Assembly: GCA_002434595.1 (NCBI GenBank)
Contig: DJKK01000244.1
Coordinates: 1-5,142, forward strand
Origin: Alphaproteobacteria bacterium UBA6544
Lineage (GTDB): Bacteria > Pseudomonadota > Alphaproteobacteria > UBA8366
Direction: 5' to 3'
DNA: 5,142 bases
Made by a program: the position numbers and the translations under genes. The notes under the pieces are model-generated. The model saw only the letters and a list, made by a program, of their open reading frames with translations, did no database searches and was not told the DNA's origin. The number at the start of each line of letters is the position of its first letter. Position 1 is the first letter of the stretch. Of this stretch, positions 1 through 5,142 are shown piece by piece.

Positions 1-624
1 GCTCTCGGCTTGCTTATCGCACCCGCCCGCGTCGATCGGACCGGCACGGTCGCATGCCGCTTTAGTGACATGGATTGGGCAGCGCTCGAGGAGCAGTACC
101 AGGACCTCGAAGCGGATGCGGGACTGGTTATTGCAGAGACTGGTTTCGATCCGGCTGAGGCGGAGATCACGCGTCTTGCCGATATGCGGTTTGCGGGGCA
201 GGGCTTCGAAGTCGTCCTTGAACTGCCCAATGGTCCCTACGATGAAGGGTCCGCACCGAGGTTGCAGGACGCATTTGAGGCCGTGTATCGCGAAACTTTT
301 GCCCGGACACCGCCGGATGTTGAGCCGGAGATCATTAACATCCGTGTATCCATGAAGGCGGAAGTCCCGGGCGTCGACATCAGATCGGAAAGAGCTGAGG
401 GAGATGTTGAAGCCAAAACTGGCTCCCGGACGGCTTATTTTCCAGAGAGTGGCGATTTTGTCTACACGCCGGTCTACGATCGAAATTTGATGAAACCCGG
501 ATACGCTCTTAACGGTCCCGCCATTATCGAAGAAAGCGAATCGACATTAATCCTGGGACCTGGTGCCGAGGCGCGGGTCGATGACCAACTCAATCTGATC
601 GTGGACCTGCCGGAGGGAGGTTAA
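1..624 (+). CDS. hyuA: N-methylhydantoinase A / 5-oxoprolinase A subunit, C-terminal part (5' end outside window)
   Basis: This is the C-terminal 207 residues of a HyuA-type subunit. The frame is open from base 1 and ends at TAA 622-624. Family members are about 680-720 residues, so the ATPase-like N-terminal two thirds lie off the left edge. Visible family hallmarks are LGLLIAPARVDR (residues 2-13 of the fragment), the strongly conserved ADMRFAGQ (60-67) and GPAIIEESESTLIL (172-185), followed by a PG..A.VD..NLIV ending. Known members pair with HyuB to open N-methylhydantoin, 5-oxoproline or caprolactam using ATP, or work as acetone or acetophenone carboxylases. The fragment cannot separate these activities. 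It is the first gene seen of a three-gene operon, with hyuB starting 3 nt after its stop in the same frame. The family call is secure; the substrate is unknown. Confidence 0.93.
   Translation, partial: ALGLLIAPARVDRTGTVACRFSDMDWAALEEQYQDLEADAGLVIAETGFDPAEAEITRLADMRFAGQGFEVVLELPNGPYDEGSAPRLQDAFEAVYRETFARTPPDVEPEIINIRVSMKAEVPGVDIRSERAEGDVEAKTGSRTAYFPESGDFVYTPVYDRNLMKPGYALNGPAIIEESESTLILGPGAEARVDDQLNLIVDLPEGG
612..620 (+). promoter_or_regulatory. Ribosome binding site of hyuB
   Basis: GGAGGGAGG lies inside the last codons of hyuA, 7 nt before the ATG at 628. This near-ideal Shine-Dalgarno fixes the hyuB start. Its place within hyuA suggests translational coupling of the two subunits, which is expected for a fixed-ratio complex. 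Confidence 0.85.
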
Positions 625-627
625 ATC

Positions 628-2256
628 ATGTCTAACCAATTGAATAAGGGCGAGAACGCGTCCTTCGATCCGATTACGCTCGAAGTGCTCTGGACCCGGC
701 TGATCTCGACAGTCGATGAAGCTGCCGCGGCCCTCGTCCGCACGTCGTTCTCGACGGTCGTGCGCGACAGCCATGATTTTTCGTGCGTGATCACCGATGC
801 GCAGGGACGGTCACTGGTTCAGGCGACAGATAGCATCCCCTCCTTCATTGCTACCTTGCCTGCGACTATCAAGCATTTCCTAAATGTTTTCCCGGCGGAG
901 GAATTACAGCCGGGCGACGTCCTGATCACCAATGACATCTGGATGGGAACGGGCCATCTTCCGGATATAAGTGTCGGCAAGCCGATCTTCCACAACGGGA
1001 AACTTGTCGGGTTTGCCGGCTCGACGGCGCATGCGCCCGATATCGGAGGAAAGATCCGGTCGCCGGAGCCACGTGAGGTTTTCGAGGAAGGATTCCAAAT
1101 CCCGATCATGAAATTGATGCGGGCAGGGGAGGCGGACGAAACTTTTTTCCGGCTGTTGCGTCAGAACGTACGTGCACCGGATGAGGTCGTGGGCGATCTC
1201 TATGCCCAGTTGACCGCGCTCGACCTGATGGAACGGCGGCTCGGTGATGTCATGGAACAGTACAATCTCGACGATCTGGCGCCTTTGGCGACGGAAATAC
1301 AGGAGCGCTCCGAGCGCGCCATGCGGGCGGCGATCAGTGAATTGCCTAATGGCACCTATACCAACGAAATGCCAACCGATGGCCTCGATATTCCCGTAAA
1401 CCTCAAGGTTGCGATTACCATCGACGGTGATGAAGTGCGGGCGGACTATACAGGCTCAAGCCCACAGGTCGGGAAGGCCATTAATTGCGCCATGTGCTAC
1501 ACCTATGCGATGACCGCCTATGCGGTGAAGTGCGCCGCCGCCCCGGACCTGCCAAACAACGAGGGTTCAGTCGCTCCGATTTCGGCATTTGCGCCGGAGC
1601 GCACCATCGTCAATCCTATGTTCCCGGCATCCGGCGGCTCACGCGCACTGATTGGTCATTTCCTGCCGGCGCTGATCTTCGGTGCTTTGGCGCAGGTCGT
1701 GCCGGACAGGATCATGGCTGGAACGGGCTCTCCACTTTGGTGTATCAACCTTGCCGGTGTGAAACCGGATGGAAAGTCGTTTGCGAATCTTTTCTTTTTC
1801 AATGGCGGCATGGGGGCAACGCATCGGTCCGACGGACAGAGCTGCATGAGCTGGCCGTCAAACATCTCCTCCACACCAACCGAAGTGATCGAGCAACTGT
1901 CGCCGATGCGGATTCACCGGCGCGGATACCAGCCGGGCTCGGGCGGTACCGGACGCTTTCGCGGCGGGCTCGGCCAAGAGGTTGAATTCGAATTCCTGAA
2001 CGAGGCGCCGGCAGCCTTGGCGATGCTGGCGGAGCGCACCAAACACGCCGCCCCCGGCATCGCGGGTGGAGAAGAGGGCGGTCTCGGCAAGCTCGAGATC
2101 AATGGCGAGGCTGTCGATCCCAAAGCACAGCATATCGTCCAGAAGGGAGACCGGCTGATCCTGGCGACACCGGGTGGTGGTGGCTTTGGCGCAGCGGCCG
2201 ACCGAAACTCCGCGTATGCCGATCGCGATACTTCTCTTGGCTATACGGGGGATTGA
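628..2256 (+). CDS. hyuB: N-methylhydantoinase B / 5-oxoprolinase B subunit (HyuB family)
   Basis: A complete 542-residue protein, within the usual 520-600 range of the family. Near the N-terminus is FDPITLEVLWTRL (13-25), typical of HyuB openings. The conserved acidic/His stretch TNDIWMGTGHLPD (101-113) and the TAHAPDIGG motif (133-141) hold the Asp and His residues expected to bind metal in this family. Other hallmarks are ADYTGSSPQ (272-280), PNNEGS (309-314), NGGMGA (392-397), the glycine-rich GSGGTGRFRGGLG (437-449) and TPGGGGFG (514-521). No signal peptide or membrane segment is seen, so it should be cytoplasmic. With HyuA it would form an ATP-dependent cyclic-amide hydrolase or a related carboxylase. 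The start is set by the GGAGG at 612-620. The TGA stop abuts the GTG of the amidase gene. The family call is very secure; the substrate is open. Confidence 0.95.
   Translation: MSNQLNKGENASFDPITLEVLWTRLISTVDEAAAALVRTSFSTVVRDSHDFSCVITDAQGRSLVQATDSIPSFIATLPATIKHFLNVFPAEELQPGDVLITNDIWMGTGHLPDISVGKPIFHNGKLVGFAGSTAHAPDIGGKIRSPEPREVFEEGFQIPIMKLMRAGEADETFFRLLRQNVRAPDEVVGDLYAQLTALDLMERRLGDVMEQYNLDDLAPLATEIQERSERAMRAAISELPNGTYTNEMPTDGLDIPVNLKVAITIDGDEVRADYTGSSPQVGKAINCAMCYTYAMTAYAVKCAAAPDLPNNEGSVAPISAFAPERTIVNPMFPASGGSRALIGHFLPALIFGALAQVVPDRIMAGTGSPLWCINLAGVKPDGKSFANLFFFNGGMGATHRSDGQSCMSWPSNISSTPTEVIEQLSPMRIHRRGYQPGSGGTGRFRGGLGQEVEFEFLNEAPAALAMLAERTKHAAPGIAGGEEGGLGKLEINGEAVDPKAQHIVQKGDRLILATPGGGGFGAAADRNSAYADRDTSLGYTGD
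2247..2252 (+). promoter_or_regulatory. Ribosome binding site supporting the GTG start of the amidase
   Basis: GGGGGA sits in the last codons of hyuB, with a 4-nt gap to the GTG at 2257-2259. The gap is short and the start codon is non-ATG, so initiation probably relies partly on ribosomes finishing hyuB at the adjoining TGA (2254-2256). The next in-frame candidate start, a GTG at 2344, would remove the N-terminal helix usual in amidase-signature proteins, so 2257 is preferred. Confidence 0.6.
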
Positions 2257-3594
2257 GTGATTTCCGGTACGGCAATAGCCGATTTAGAAGCGGGTCTTTC
2301 GAGGATAGACGCGCAGAACGCTTCACTCAGGACCTTTATAACGGTGTCTGGCGATCAGGCCCGCCAGGATGCCACGGCGGTTGATTCTGCGGCGGCAGAG
2401 GGGCGATGGTTAGGACTTCTGCATGGCATGACGATTGCGGTGAAGGACAATATCGATACCGCCGGTGTGCGAACAACGAGCGGTGCCTCATTTTGGTCCG
2501 ACCGTGTGCCGAACGACGACGCCCCCGTGGTCAAGCGACTGAAGGCGGCGGGCGCCGTCGTTGTTGGCAAGGCCACACTTGGGGAATTGGTCTTTGATGT
2601 CCGATCGCACAATCCGGTTCTGGGGCATGCCCGCAACCCTTGGGATCACGAACGCAGTCCCGGGGGCTCCAGCGGCGGTTCCGCGGCAGCCCTCGCAGCT
2701 GATATGTGTCAGGGAGCGCTCGGTTCGGATACAGGGGGATCAGTGCGCATTCCGGCTGCATTTTGCGGCGTTTCCGGTCTGCGTCCGACACACGGCGCCG
2801 TTCCCAACTCCGGGGCAACGCCGGTAAGCGTGGCAAACGATACGATCGGGCCAATGGCGCGGCGGGTGGCGGATGTTGCACGGCTATTTGCGGTAATGGC
2901 CGGATATGACCCGGCGGACCCGCATTCGGTCGATAATGACTTCGGCAACTTCCTCCCGAGACTGCATGACGGTGTTGAGGGATTGACCATCGGTTTGCCC
3001 CGCAACTATTTCTTCAATAACGTTGATCCCGATATTGAGGCTGCCGTACGTGCCGGTGCCGAGGTGTTTGCGGAGCTGGGCGCGGAATTGGTAGAGATCG
3101 ACCTGCCGGGCGCAGAGGAAGCGCATCCCCAGGCCTGCATCCAAATTTATTGTGATGCGGCGCACTATCATCGCCAGCGTCTGGAAAACGAACCGCAGGC
3201 ATTCAGTGTACCGATCTATGAACGTATGCGGCGTGGCCTAGAAATTTCTGGTTTCGACTATGCGGCAGCGATGCGCTTCAAGGAACAATGGATGCGCACG
3301 ATTGCCGACGCGTTCAAAGCGGTCGACCTGATCCTCTGTCCGACGACACCGATACCGGCGCTGCCGCTAGAGGACGCACCGGATTTACACGAACTGACCG
3401 CGCGCACCGCGAGCCTGACCTATGCGGGCTCGCTCGCGTCGATCCCCGGACTTTCGGTGCCATGCGGATTTACCTCCGATGGCCTGCCGGTGGGACTGAT
3501 GCTGCAATCCGCGTGGTGGAACGATCCGCTGCTGTTACGCGCAGGCTGCGCTTATCAAAGCGCAACGGATTGGCACGAACAAAGGCCCGGCTAG
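2257..3594 (+). CDS. Amidase-signature family amidohydrolase
   Basis: A complete 445-residue amidase (GatA / malonamidase E2 / FAAH superfamily), which hydrolyses C-N amide bonds through a Ser-cisSer-Lys triad. All three residues are present: Lys63 in TIAVKDN, the cis-Ser138 in the signature SPGGSSGGSAA (134-144) and the nucleophile Ser162 in GSDTGGSVRIPAAF (156-169). The 24-residue spacing between the serines matches malonamidase E2 and FAAH. Further family features are VVVGKATLGELVF (101-113), DTIGPMARRVAD (195-206), DLILCPTTPIPALP (357-370) and the C-terminal LSVPCGFTSDGLPVGLML (399-416). No gatB or gatC lies in this window, so a stand-alone catabolic amidase is more likely than a tRNA amidotransferase subunit. 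It is probably cytoplasmic. Its zero-gap position behind hyuB implies it acts on the product of the HyuAB enzyme or a related amide. The specific substrate cannot be read. Confidence 0.93.
   Translation: MISGTAIADLEAGLSRIDAQNASLRTFITVSGDQARQDATAVDSAAAEGRWLGLLHGMTIAVKDNIDTAGVRTTSGASFWSDRVPNDDAPVVKRLKAAGAVVVGKATLGELVFDVRSHNPVLGHARNPWDHERSPGGSSGGSAAALAADMCQGALGSDTGGSVRIPAAFCGVSGLRPTHGAVPNSGATPVSVANDTIGPMARRVADVARLFAVMAGYDPADPHSVDNDFGNFLPRLHDGVEGLTIGLPRNYFFNNVDPDIEAAVRAGAEVFAELGAELVEIDLPGAEEAHPQACIQIYCDAAHYHRQRLENEPQAFSVPIYERMRRGLEISGFDYAAAMRFKEQWMRTIADAFKAVDLILCPTTPIPALPLEDAPDLHELTARTASLTYAGSLASIPGLSVPCGFTSDGLPVGLMLQSAWWNDPLLLRAGCAYQSATDWHEQRPG
3591..3594. other. CTAG: shared stop of two convergent genes
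   Basis: Bases 3592-3594 (TAG) end the plus-strand amidase gene, and the reverse complement of 3591-3593 (TAG) ends the minus-strand DsbA-like gene. The coding regions overlap tail to tail by 4 bp across the palindrome CTAG. No hairpin-plus-T-tract terminator is visible around it, so each transcript should run into the antisense of the other gene. Confidence 0.9.
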
Positions 3595-4172
3595 AATACT
3601 CCCGCCGCCGTCATTGCCATGTCCATACGGTCTTGGCCCCAATATAGCTCTTCGCCGATGATGAAGGTCGGGACCGCGAAAACTCCCAAGGTCTCGGCTT
3701 CAGCGCGACTTGCCGCGAGGGCAACGCGTCCTTCTGACTCGGCAAAGGCCGTAAAGTTCGCAGTGTCGCCGCCACACGCGCCGATCAGCGATGTGATCGC
3801 TTCCGCGTCATCGAGTTCCAGGCTGCGGTCGAAAAAGCTTCGGTATGCGTTTGAAACATAATTTCTGTGAATGTTCGCAGTCTTGGCGAAGAGCAGTCCG
3901 ATAGACGCGAATTCCGAATCATATATTCGTGTTGGACCTTTGATGGTTAGCCCGAGCGGGCCGGCGAAGCGTCGGACGTCACGGTAAAGGTAACGGGCCC
4001 GGCGCAAAAAGGCTTCCCGGTTAGCATTGGCGCGGCCGGTGATATCTAATGTAAACGGGCGCCAATCGAATGTTGTCTCGCCCGCTTCTTCCAGCAGTAA
4101 CGCCCGATGGGCCGCGAGATAGGAATAGGGGCTCTTTAGGTCGATATAGAAAGGGATTGCTGCGTCGGGCAT
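3591..4172 (-). CDS. DsbA-family thioredoxin-fold protein, 2-hydroxychromene-2-carboxylate isomerase-like
   Basis: A 193-residue protein, close to the roughly 200 residues of the NahD / GST-kappa-like branch of the DsbA family. The N-terminus IPFYIDLKSPYSYLA (6-20) is the typical first strand plus active-site loop. Ser14 takes the position of the CXXC cysteine, which in isomerases of this group contacts glutathione. Near the C-terminus, GVFAVPTFII (163-172) contains the cis-proline loop (Pro168), followed by LYWGQDRMDM (177-186), a frequent ending in this family. There is no CXXC, signal peptide or membrane segment, so a cytoplasmic glutathione-linked isomerase or transferase is likelier than a disulfide oxidase. 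In naphthalene-type pathways such enzymes isomerise hydroxychromene carboxylate. No ring-cleavage genes are visible here, so that exact reaction is not claimed. A weak GAGAAAGG lies 12 nt before the ATG (bases 4185-4192). The gene converges on the amidase gene. Confidence 0.85.
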   Translation of the reverse strand: MPDAAIPFYIDLKSPYSYLAAHRALLLEEAGETTFDWRPFTLDITGRANANREAFLRRARYLYRDVRRFAGPLGLTIKGPTRIYDSEFASIGLLFAKTANIHRNYVSNAYRSFFDRSLELDDAEAITSLIGACGGDTANFTAFAESEGRVALAASRAEAETLGVFAVPTFIIGEELYWGQDRMDMAMTAAGVF

Positions 4173-4265
4173 TGGGTAAAGTGGCCTTTCTCTATCGTTT
4201 CCGCGAGCCGTGTCGGCGATAGCTTGATGTGGTGGCGGGGAGCGGTCTCATCCCAGCGGAGGCAA

Positions 4266-4295
4266 CCATCATCATGATCCTAACGATGAGGATGG
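4266..4295. repeat. Imperfect inverted repeat, 10-nt arms
   Basis: CCATCATCAT (4266-4275) and ATGAGGATGG (4286-4295) pair at 9 of 10 positions around a 10-nt loop; the mismatch is A4271 against G4290. No T-run follows on either strand, so it is not a standard terminator. It could be an operator dyad, or a stem in the 5' leader of the isomerase-like gene about 95 nt upstream of its start. It could also be chance, because the arms are built from ATC triplets. Confidence 0.35.
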
Positions 4296-4305
4296 CCGGG
4301 TGTGC

Positions 4306-4473
4306 TGGACAACTTTGGATTAGCGGTAAAATACCGACAGGGGAAGCGAAAATTGAGTGATATTGATCACGGCTGGAGATTTTTGGATTGGATAATTAAT
4401 TGTTTAATGATAACACGCGATTGTTGTCCATCTAAGCGGCCGGATACGCACGCAAAACTAAAATGCTTGGACA
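4306..4473. repeat. Three copies of TGGACA, in both orientations
   Basis: TGGACAAC occurs at 4306-4313, its exact reverse complement GTTGTCCA at 4423-4430, and TTGGACA again at 4467-4473. The first two form an 8-bp perfect inverted repeat with 109 bp between them. All copies flank the AT-rich core. Repeated half-sites in both orientations are typical of a transcription factor that loops or binds cooperatively, but no family is assigned. Confidence 0.3.
4357..4405 (+). promoter_or_regulatory. Candidate activator-dependent promoter with CRP/FNR-like dyad
   Basis: GTGAT-ATTG-ATCAC at 4357-4370 is a perfect dyad with 5-bp arms and a 4-bp spacer. Its geometry matches FNR/FixK sites (TTGAT-N4-ATCAA), although the outer base differs. 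GATAAT at 4391-4396 matches the -10 consensus at 5 of 6 bases. No acceptable -35 hexamer lies 16-18 bp upstream of it. A start near 4403-4405 would put the dyad centre at about -40 to -41.5, the class II activator position. The promoter would face the dehydrogenase gene, giving a leader of about 267 nt. The layout is seen in the sequence; the function is inferred. Confidence 0.35.
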
Positions 4474-4502
4474 TAAATTGATCGACACTTCCGGTCTCTT
4501 GA

Positions 4503-4640
4503 ATGATTGAACTTGCGAAATTCGTGGACCGATACAAACATGGCTATAGGTATCCAGGGAAATTGGGTGTCGCCTATGTGCAGCCGGAAAAGGCGATCCG
4601 CGATGACCTGCGTCACGCGATCGCCCGGCCAATAATGTAA
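4503..4640 (+). CDS. Possible small ORF, 45 residues, unrecognised
   Basis: ATG 4503 directly follows an in-frame TGA (4500-4502) and runs to TAA 4638-4640, ending 31 nt before the dehydrogenase ATG. The predicted peptide is basic (9 Lys/Arg against 5 Asp/Glu) and has no membrane segment. Its second half, around AYVQPEKAIRDDLRHAIA, uses codons like the neighbouring real genes (GTC, GCC, CTG, GCG, ATC). The first half does not, and no Shine-Dalgarno precedes the ATG. It might be a short leader gene, the tail of a decayed gene, or a chance frame across the hairpin at 4592-4625. I do not recognise a family. Confidence 0.22.
   Translation: MIELAKFVDRYKHGYRYPGKLGVAYVQPEKAIRDDLRHAIARPIM
4592..4625. 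other. Strong GC-rich hairpin ahead of the dehydrogenase gene
   Basis: The left arm, GGCGAT, C, CGCG, A, TGAC (4592-4607), pairs with GTCA, CGCG, ATCGCC (4612-4625). This gives 14 Watson-Crick pairs with two single-base bulges (C4598, A4603) and a CTGC tetraloop (4608-4611). It ends 46 nt before the dehydrogenase ATG. On the plus strand no T-run follows, so it is not a plus-strand terminator. On the minus strand it is followed by TTTT (complement of 4588-4591), so it could end leftward transcription. It could also be a leader structure or a REP-like element. Confidence 0.5.
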
Positions 4641-4661
4641 ATTAGATGCTTACTAGGATTC

Positions 4662-4665
4662 GGGG
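4662..4665 (+). promoter_or_regulatory. Ribosome binding site of the dehydrogenase
   Basis: GGGG, in the context CGGGGTGA, lies 6 nt before the ATG at 4672. It is moderate in strength but correctly spaced. The nearby GTG at 4665 is out of frame, so ATG 4672 is the start. Confidence 0.55.
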
Positions 4666-4671
4666 TGACGT

Positions 4672-5142
4672 ATGGCATACCAACCGTTTGATCTGACCGG
4701 AAAGACAGCGCTGGTAACTGGCGGGAATGGAGGCATTGGCCTCGGTATGGCGGATGCAATGGCACAGGCTGGTGCTAAGGTGTGCATTTGGGGCACGAAT
4801 GCCGAGAAGAACGACGCGGCATTGGAACATCTATCGACGCATGGCACCGAAGTGGCTGCGATGATATGCGACGTCTCAGACGAGGCTCAGGTCGAGGCGC
4901 GTTTTACCGAGACCGTGGAGCGTTTTGGAAACCTGTTTGGGGTTTTCGCCAATGCGGGTGTAAGCGGCGGTCGCGAGCAGGTCCCGTTCGTCGAAATGAC
5001 AACGGAGCGCTGGCGTCAGATCGTCGGCGTAAACCTCGACGGCGCTTTCTATACATTCCGCGCTGCCGCACGGCATATGACGGAACATGGAGAAGGAGGC
5101 CGTATCGCCGGGACGGCGAGCTTGGCGGCCATTTCAGGTGCA
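4672..5142 (+). CDS. Short-chain dehydrogenase/reductase, N-terminal part (3' end outside window)
   Basis: The first 157 residues of a classical SDR, open to the last base of the window; classical SDRs are about 250-260 residues. The Rossmann cofactor motif TGGNGGIG is at 16-23, the adenine-contacting Asp67-Val68 (CDV) follows strand 4's usual position, and FANAG (92-96) is the NNAG-type motif. Asn121 in VNLDGAF is the catalytic Asn. Ser150 in GRIAGTASLAA aligns with the catalytic Ser of FabG-type enzymes; the YxxxK pair lies beyond the edge. The end of strand 2 reads VCIWGTN (37-43), without the acidic residue typical of NAD-preferring members, so NADP(H) use is possible but not certain. It would oxidise an alcohol or reduce a ketone in the cytoplasm. 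The substrate is unknown. The gene points away from the hyu operon and has its own upstream region. Confidence 0.93.
   Translation, partial: MAYQPFDLTGKTALVTGGNGGIGLGMADAMAQAGAKVCIWGTNAEKNDAALEHLSTHGTEVAAMICDVSDEAQVEARFTETVERFGNLFGVFANAGVSGGREQVPFVEMTTERWRQIVGVNLDGAFYTFRAAARHMTEHGEGGRIAGTASLAAISGA

Larger units (their letters stand above)
4173..4671. promoter_or_regulatory. Regulatory region between divergent isomerase-like and dehydrogenase genes
   Basis: This gap of about 500 bp contains no large convincing gene and must hold the promoters of both flanking divergent genes. Its core at 4378-4414 is only about 22% GC (8 of 37 bases), in sharp contrast to the surrounding coding DNA. Entries below describe the dyads, motif repeats, possible promoter, small ORF and hairpin it contains. 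No transcription-factor gene is present in the window, so the regulator is either outside it or global. Confidence 0.6.

Noticed and set aside
1485..1985. 166-codon plus-strand open frame inside hyuB
   Set aside because: It lies wholly within hyuB in another frame, while hyuB shows unbroken family motifs across the same bases. The alternative translation is Arg/Cys-rich and resembles no family.
2531..2881. 116-codon minus-strand open frame over the amidase active site
   Set aside because: It is antisense to the most conserved amidase motifs and is Pro/Arg-rich, as expected of a shadow of GC-rich coding DNA.
3580..3620. Possible bidirectional terminator between the convergent genes
   Set aside because: No GC-rich stem with a following T-run is visible on either strand at the junction.
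4274..4360. 28-codon plus-strand ORF with GGAGG at 4258-4262
   Set aside because: The 11-nt spacing to the ATG is long, the peptide resembles nothing known, and the stop falls inside the candidate CRP/FNR-like dyad. A leader peptide is possible but unsupported.
4617..4624. GCGATCGC octamer, like cyanobacterial HIP1
   Set aside because: It is a single copy and part of the hairpin arm. Nothing else suggests a cyanobacterium, so it is not a HIP1 element.
4432..4632. 66-codon minus-strand frame in the intergenic gap
   Set aside because: Its composition is low in hydrophobic core residues and unlike known families, and it has no evident ribosome binding site. The plus-strand small ORF is a better, though still weak, candidate.
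4876..5088. 70-codon minus-strand frame inside the dehydrogenase gene
   Set aside because: It is antisense to clear SDR motifs (NAG, VNLDG), so it is a shadow frame.

Overview
The window reads as chromosomal DNA from a moderately GC-rich proteobacterium, most likely an alphaproteobacterium. This is inferred from the high-GC coding sequence, GGAGG-type ribosome binding sites, short intergenic gaps and the catabolic gene mix; no rRNA or other taxonomic marker is present. There are no tRNAs, insertion sequences, CRISPR arrays or phage genes.

Layout. Bases 1-3594 hold a tight plus-strand operon of three genes, all in the same reading frame. They are the 3' end of an N-methylhydantoinase/5-oxoprolinase A subunit (hyuA, cut by the left edge), a complete B subunit (hyuB, 628-2256) and a complete amidase-signature hydrolase (2257-3594, GTG start directly abutting the hyuB stop). 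A minus-strand gene for a thioredoxin-fold protein of the DsbA / 2-hydroxychromene-2-carboxylate isomerase type (3591-4172) converges on the amidase gene. The two genes share a CTAG that serves as a stop codon on both strands. Bases 4173-4671 are a roughly 500-bp region between divergent genes, with an AT-rich core, several inverted repeats, a possible 45-codon ORF and a strong GC-rich hairpin. From 4672 a short-chain dehydrogenase/reductase gene runs off the right edge.

How the genes may work together. HyuA and HyuB family proteins form ATP-dependent enzymes that open hydantoins, 5-oxoproline or lactams, or act as carboxylases. Coupled to an amidase, the operon looks like a two-step route that opens a cyclic amide and then cleaves a linear amide. 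The substrate cannot be read from the sequence. The isomerase-like protein and the dehydrogenase fit a small-molecule catabolic neighbourhood, but no shared pathway is demonstrated.

The parts least explained by the genes lie in the 4173-4671 gap. They are a CRP/FNR-like dyad placed about 41 bp upstream of a start implied by a good -10 box, a repeated TGGACA motif in both orientations, and a 14-bp bulged hairpin just ahead of the dehydrogenase gene. I see no clear sign of a wholly new system.
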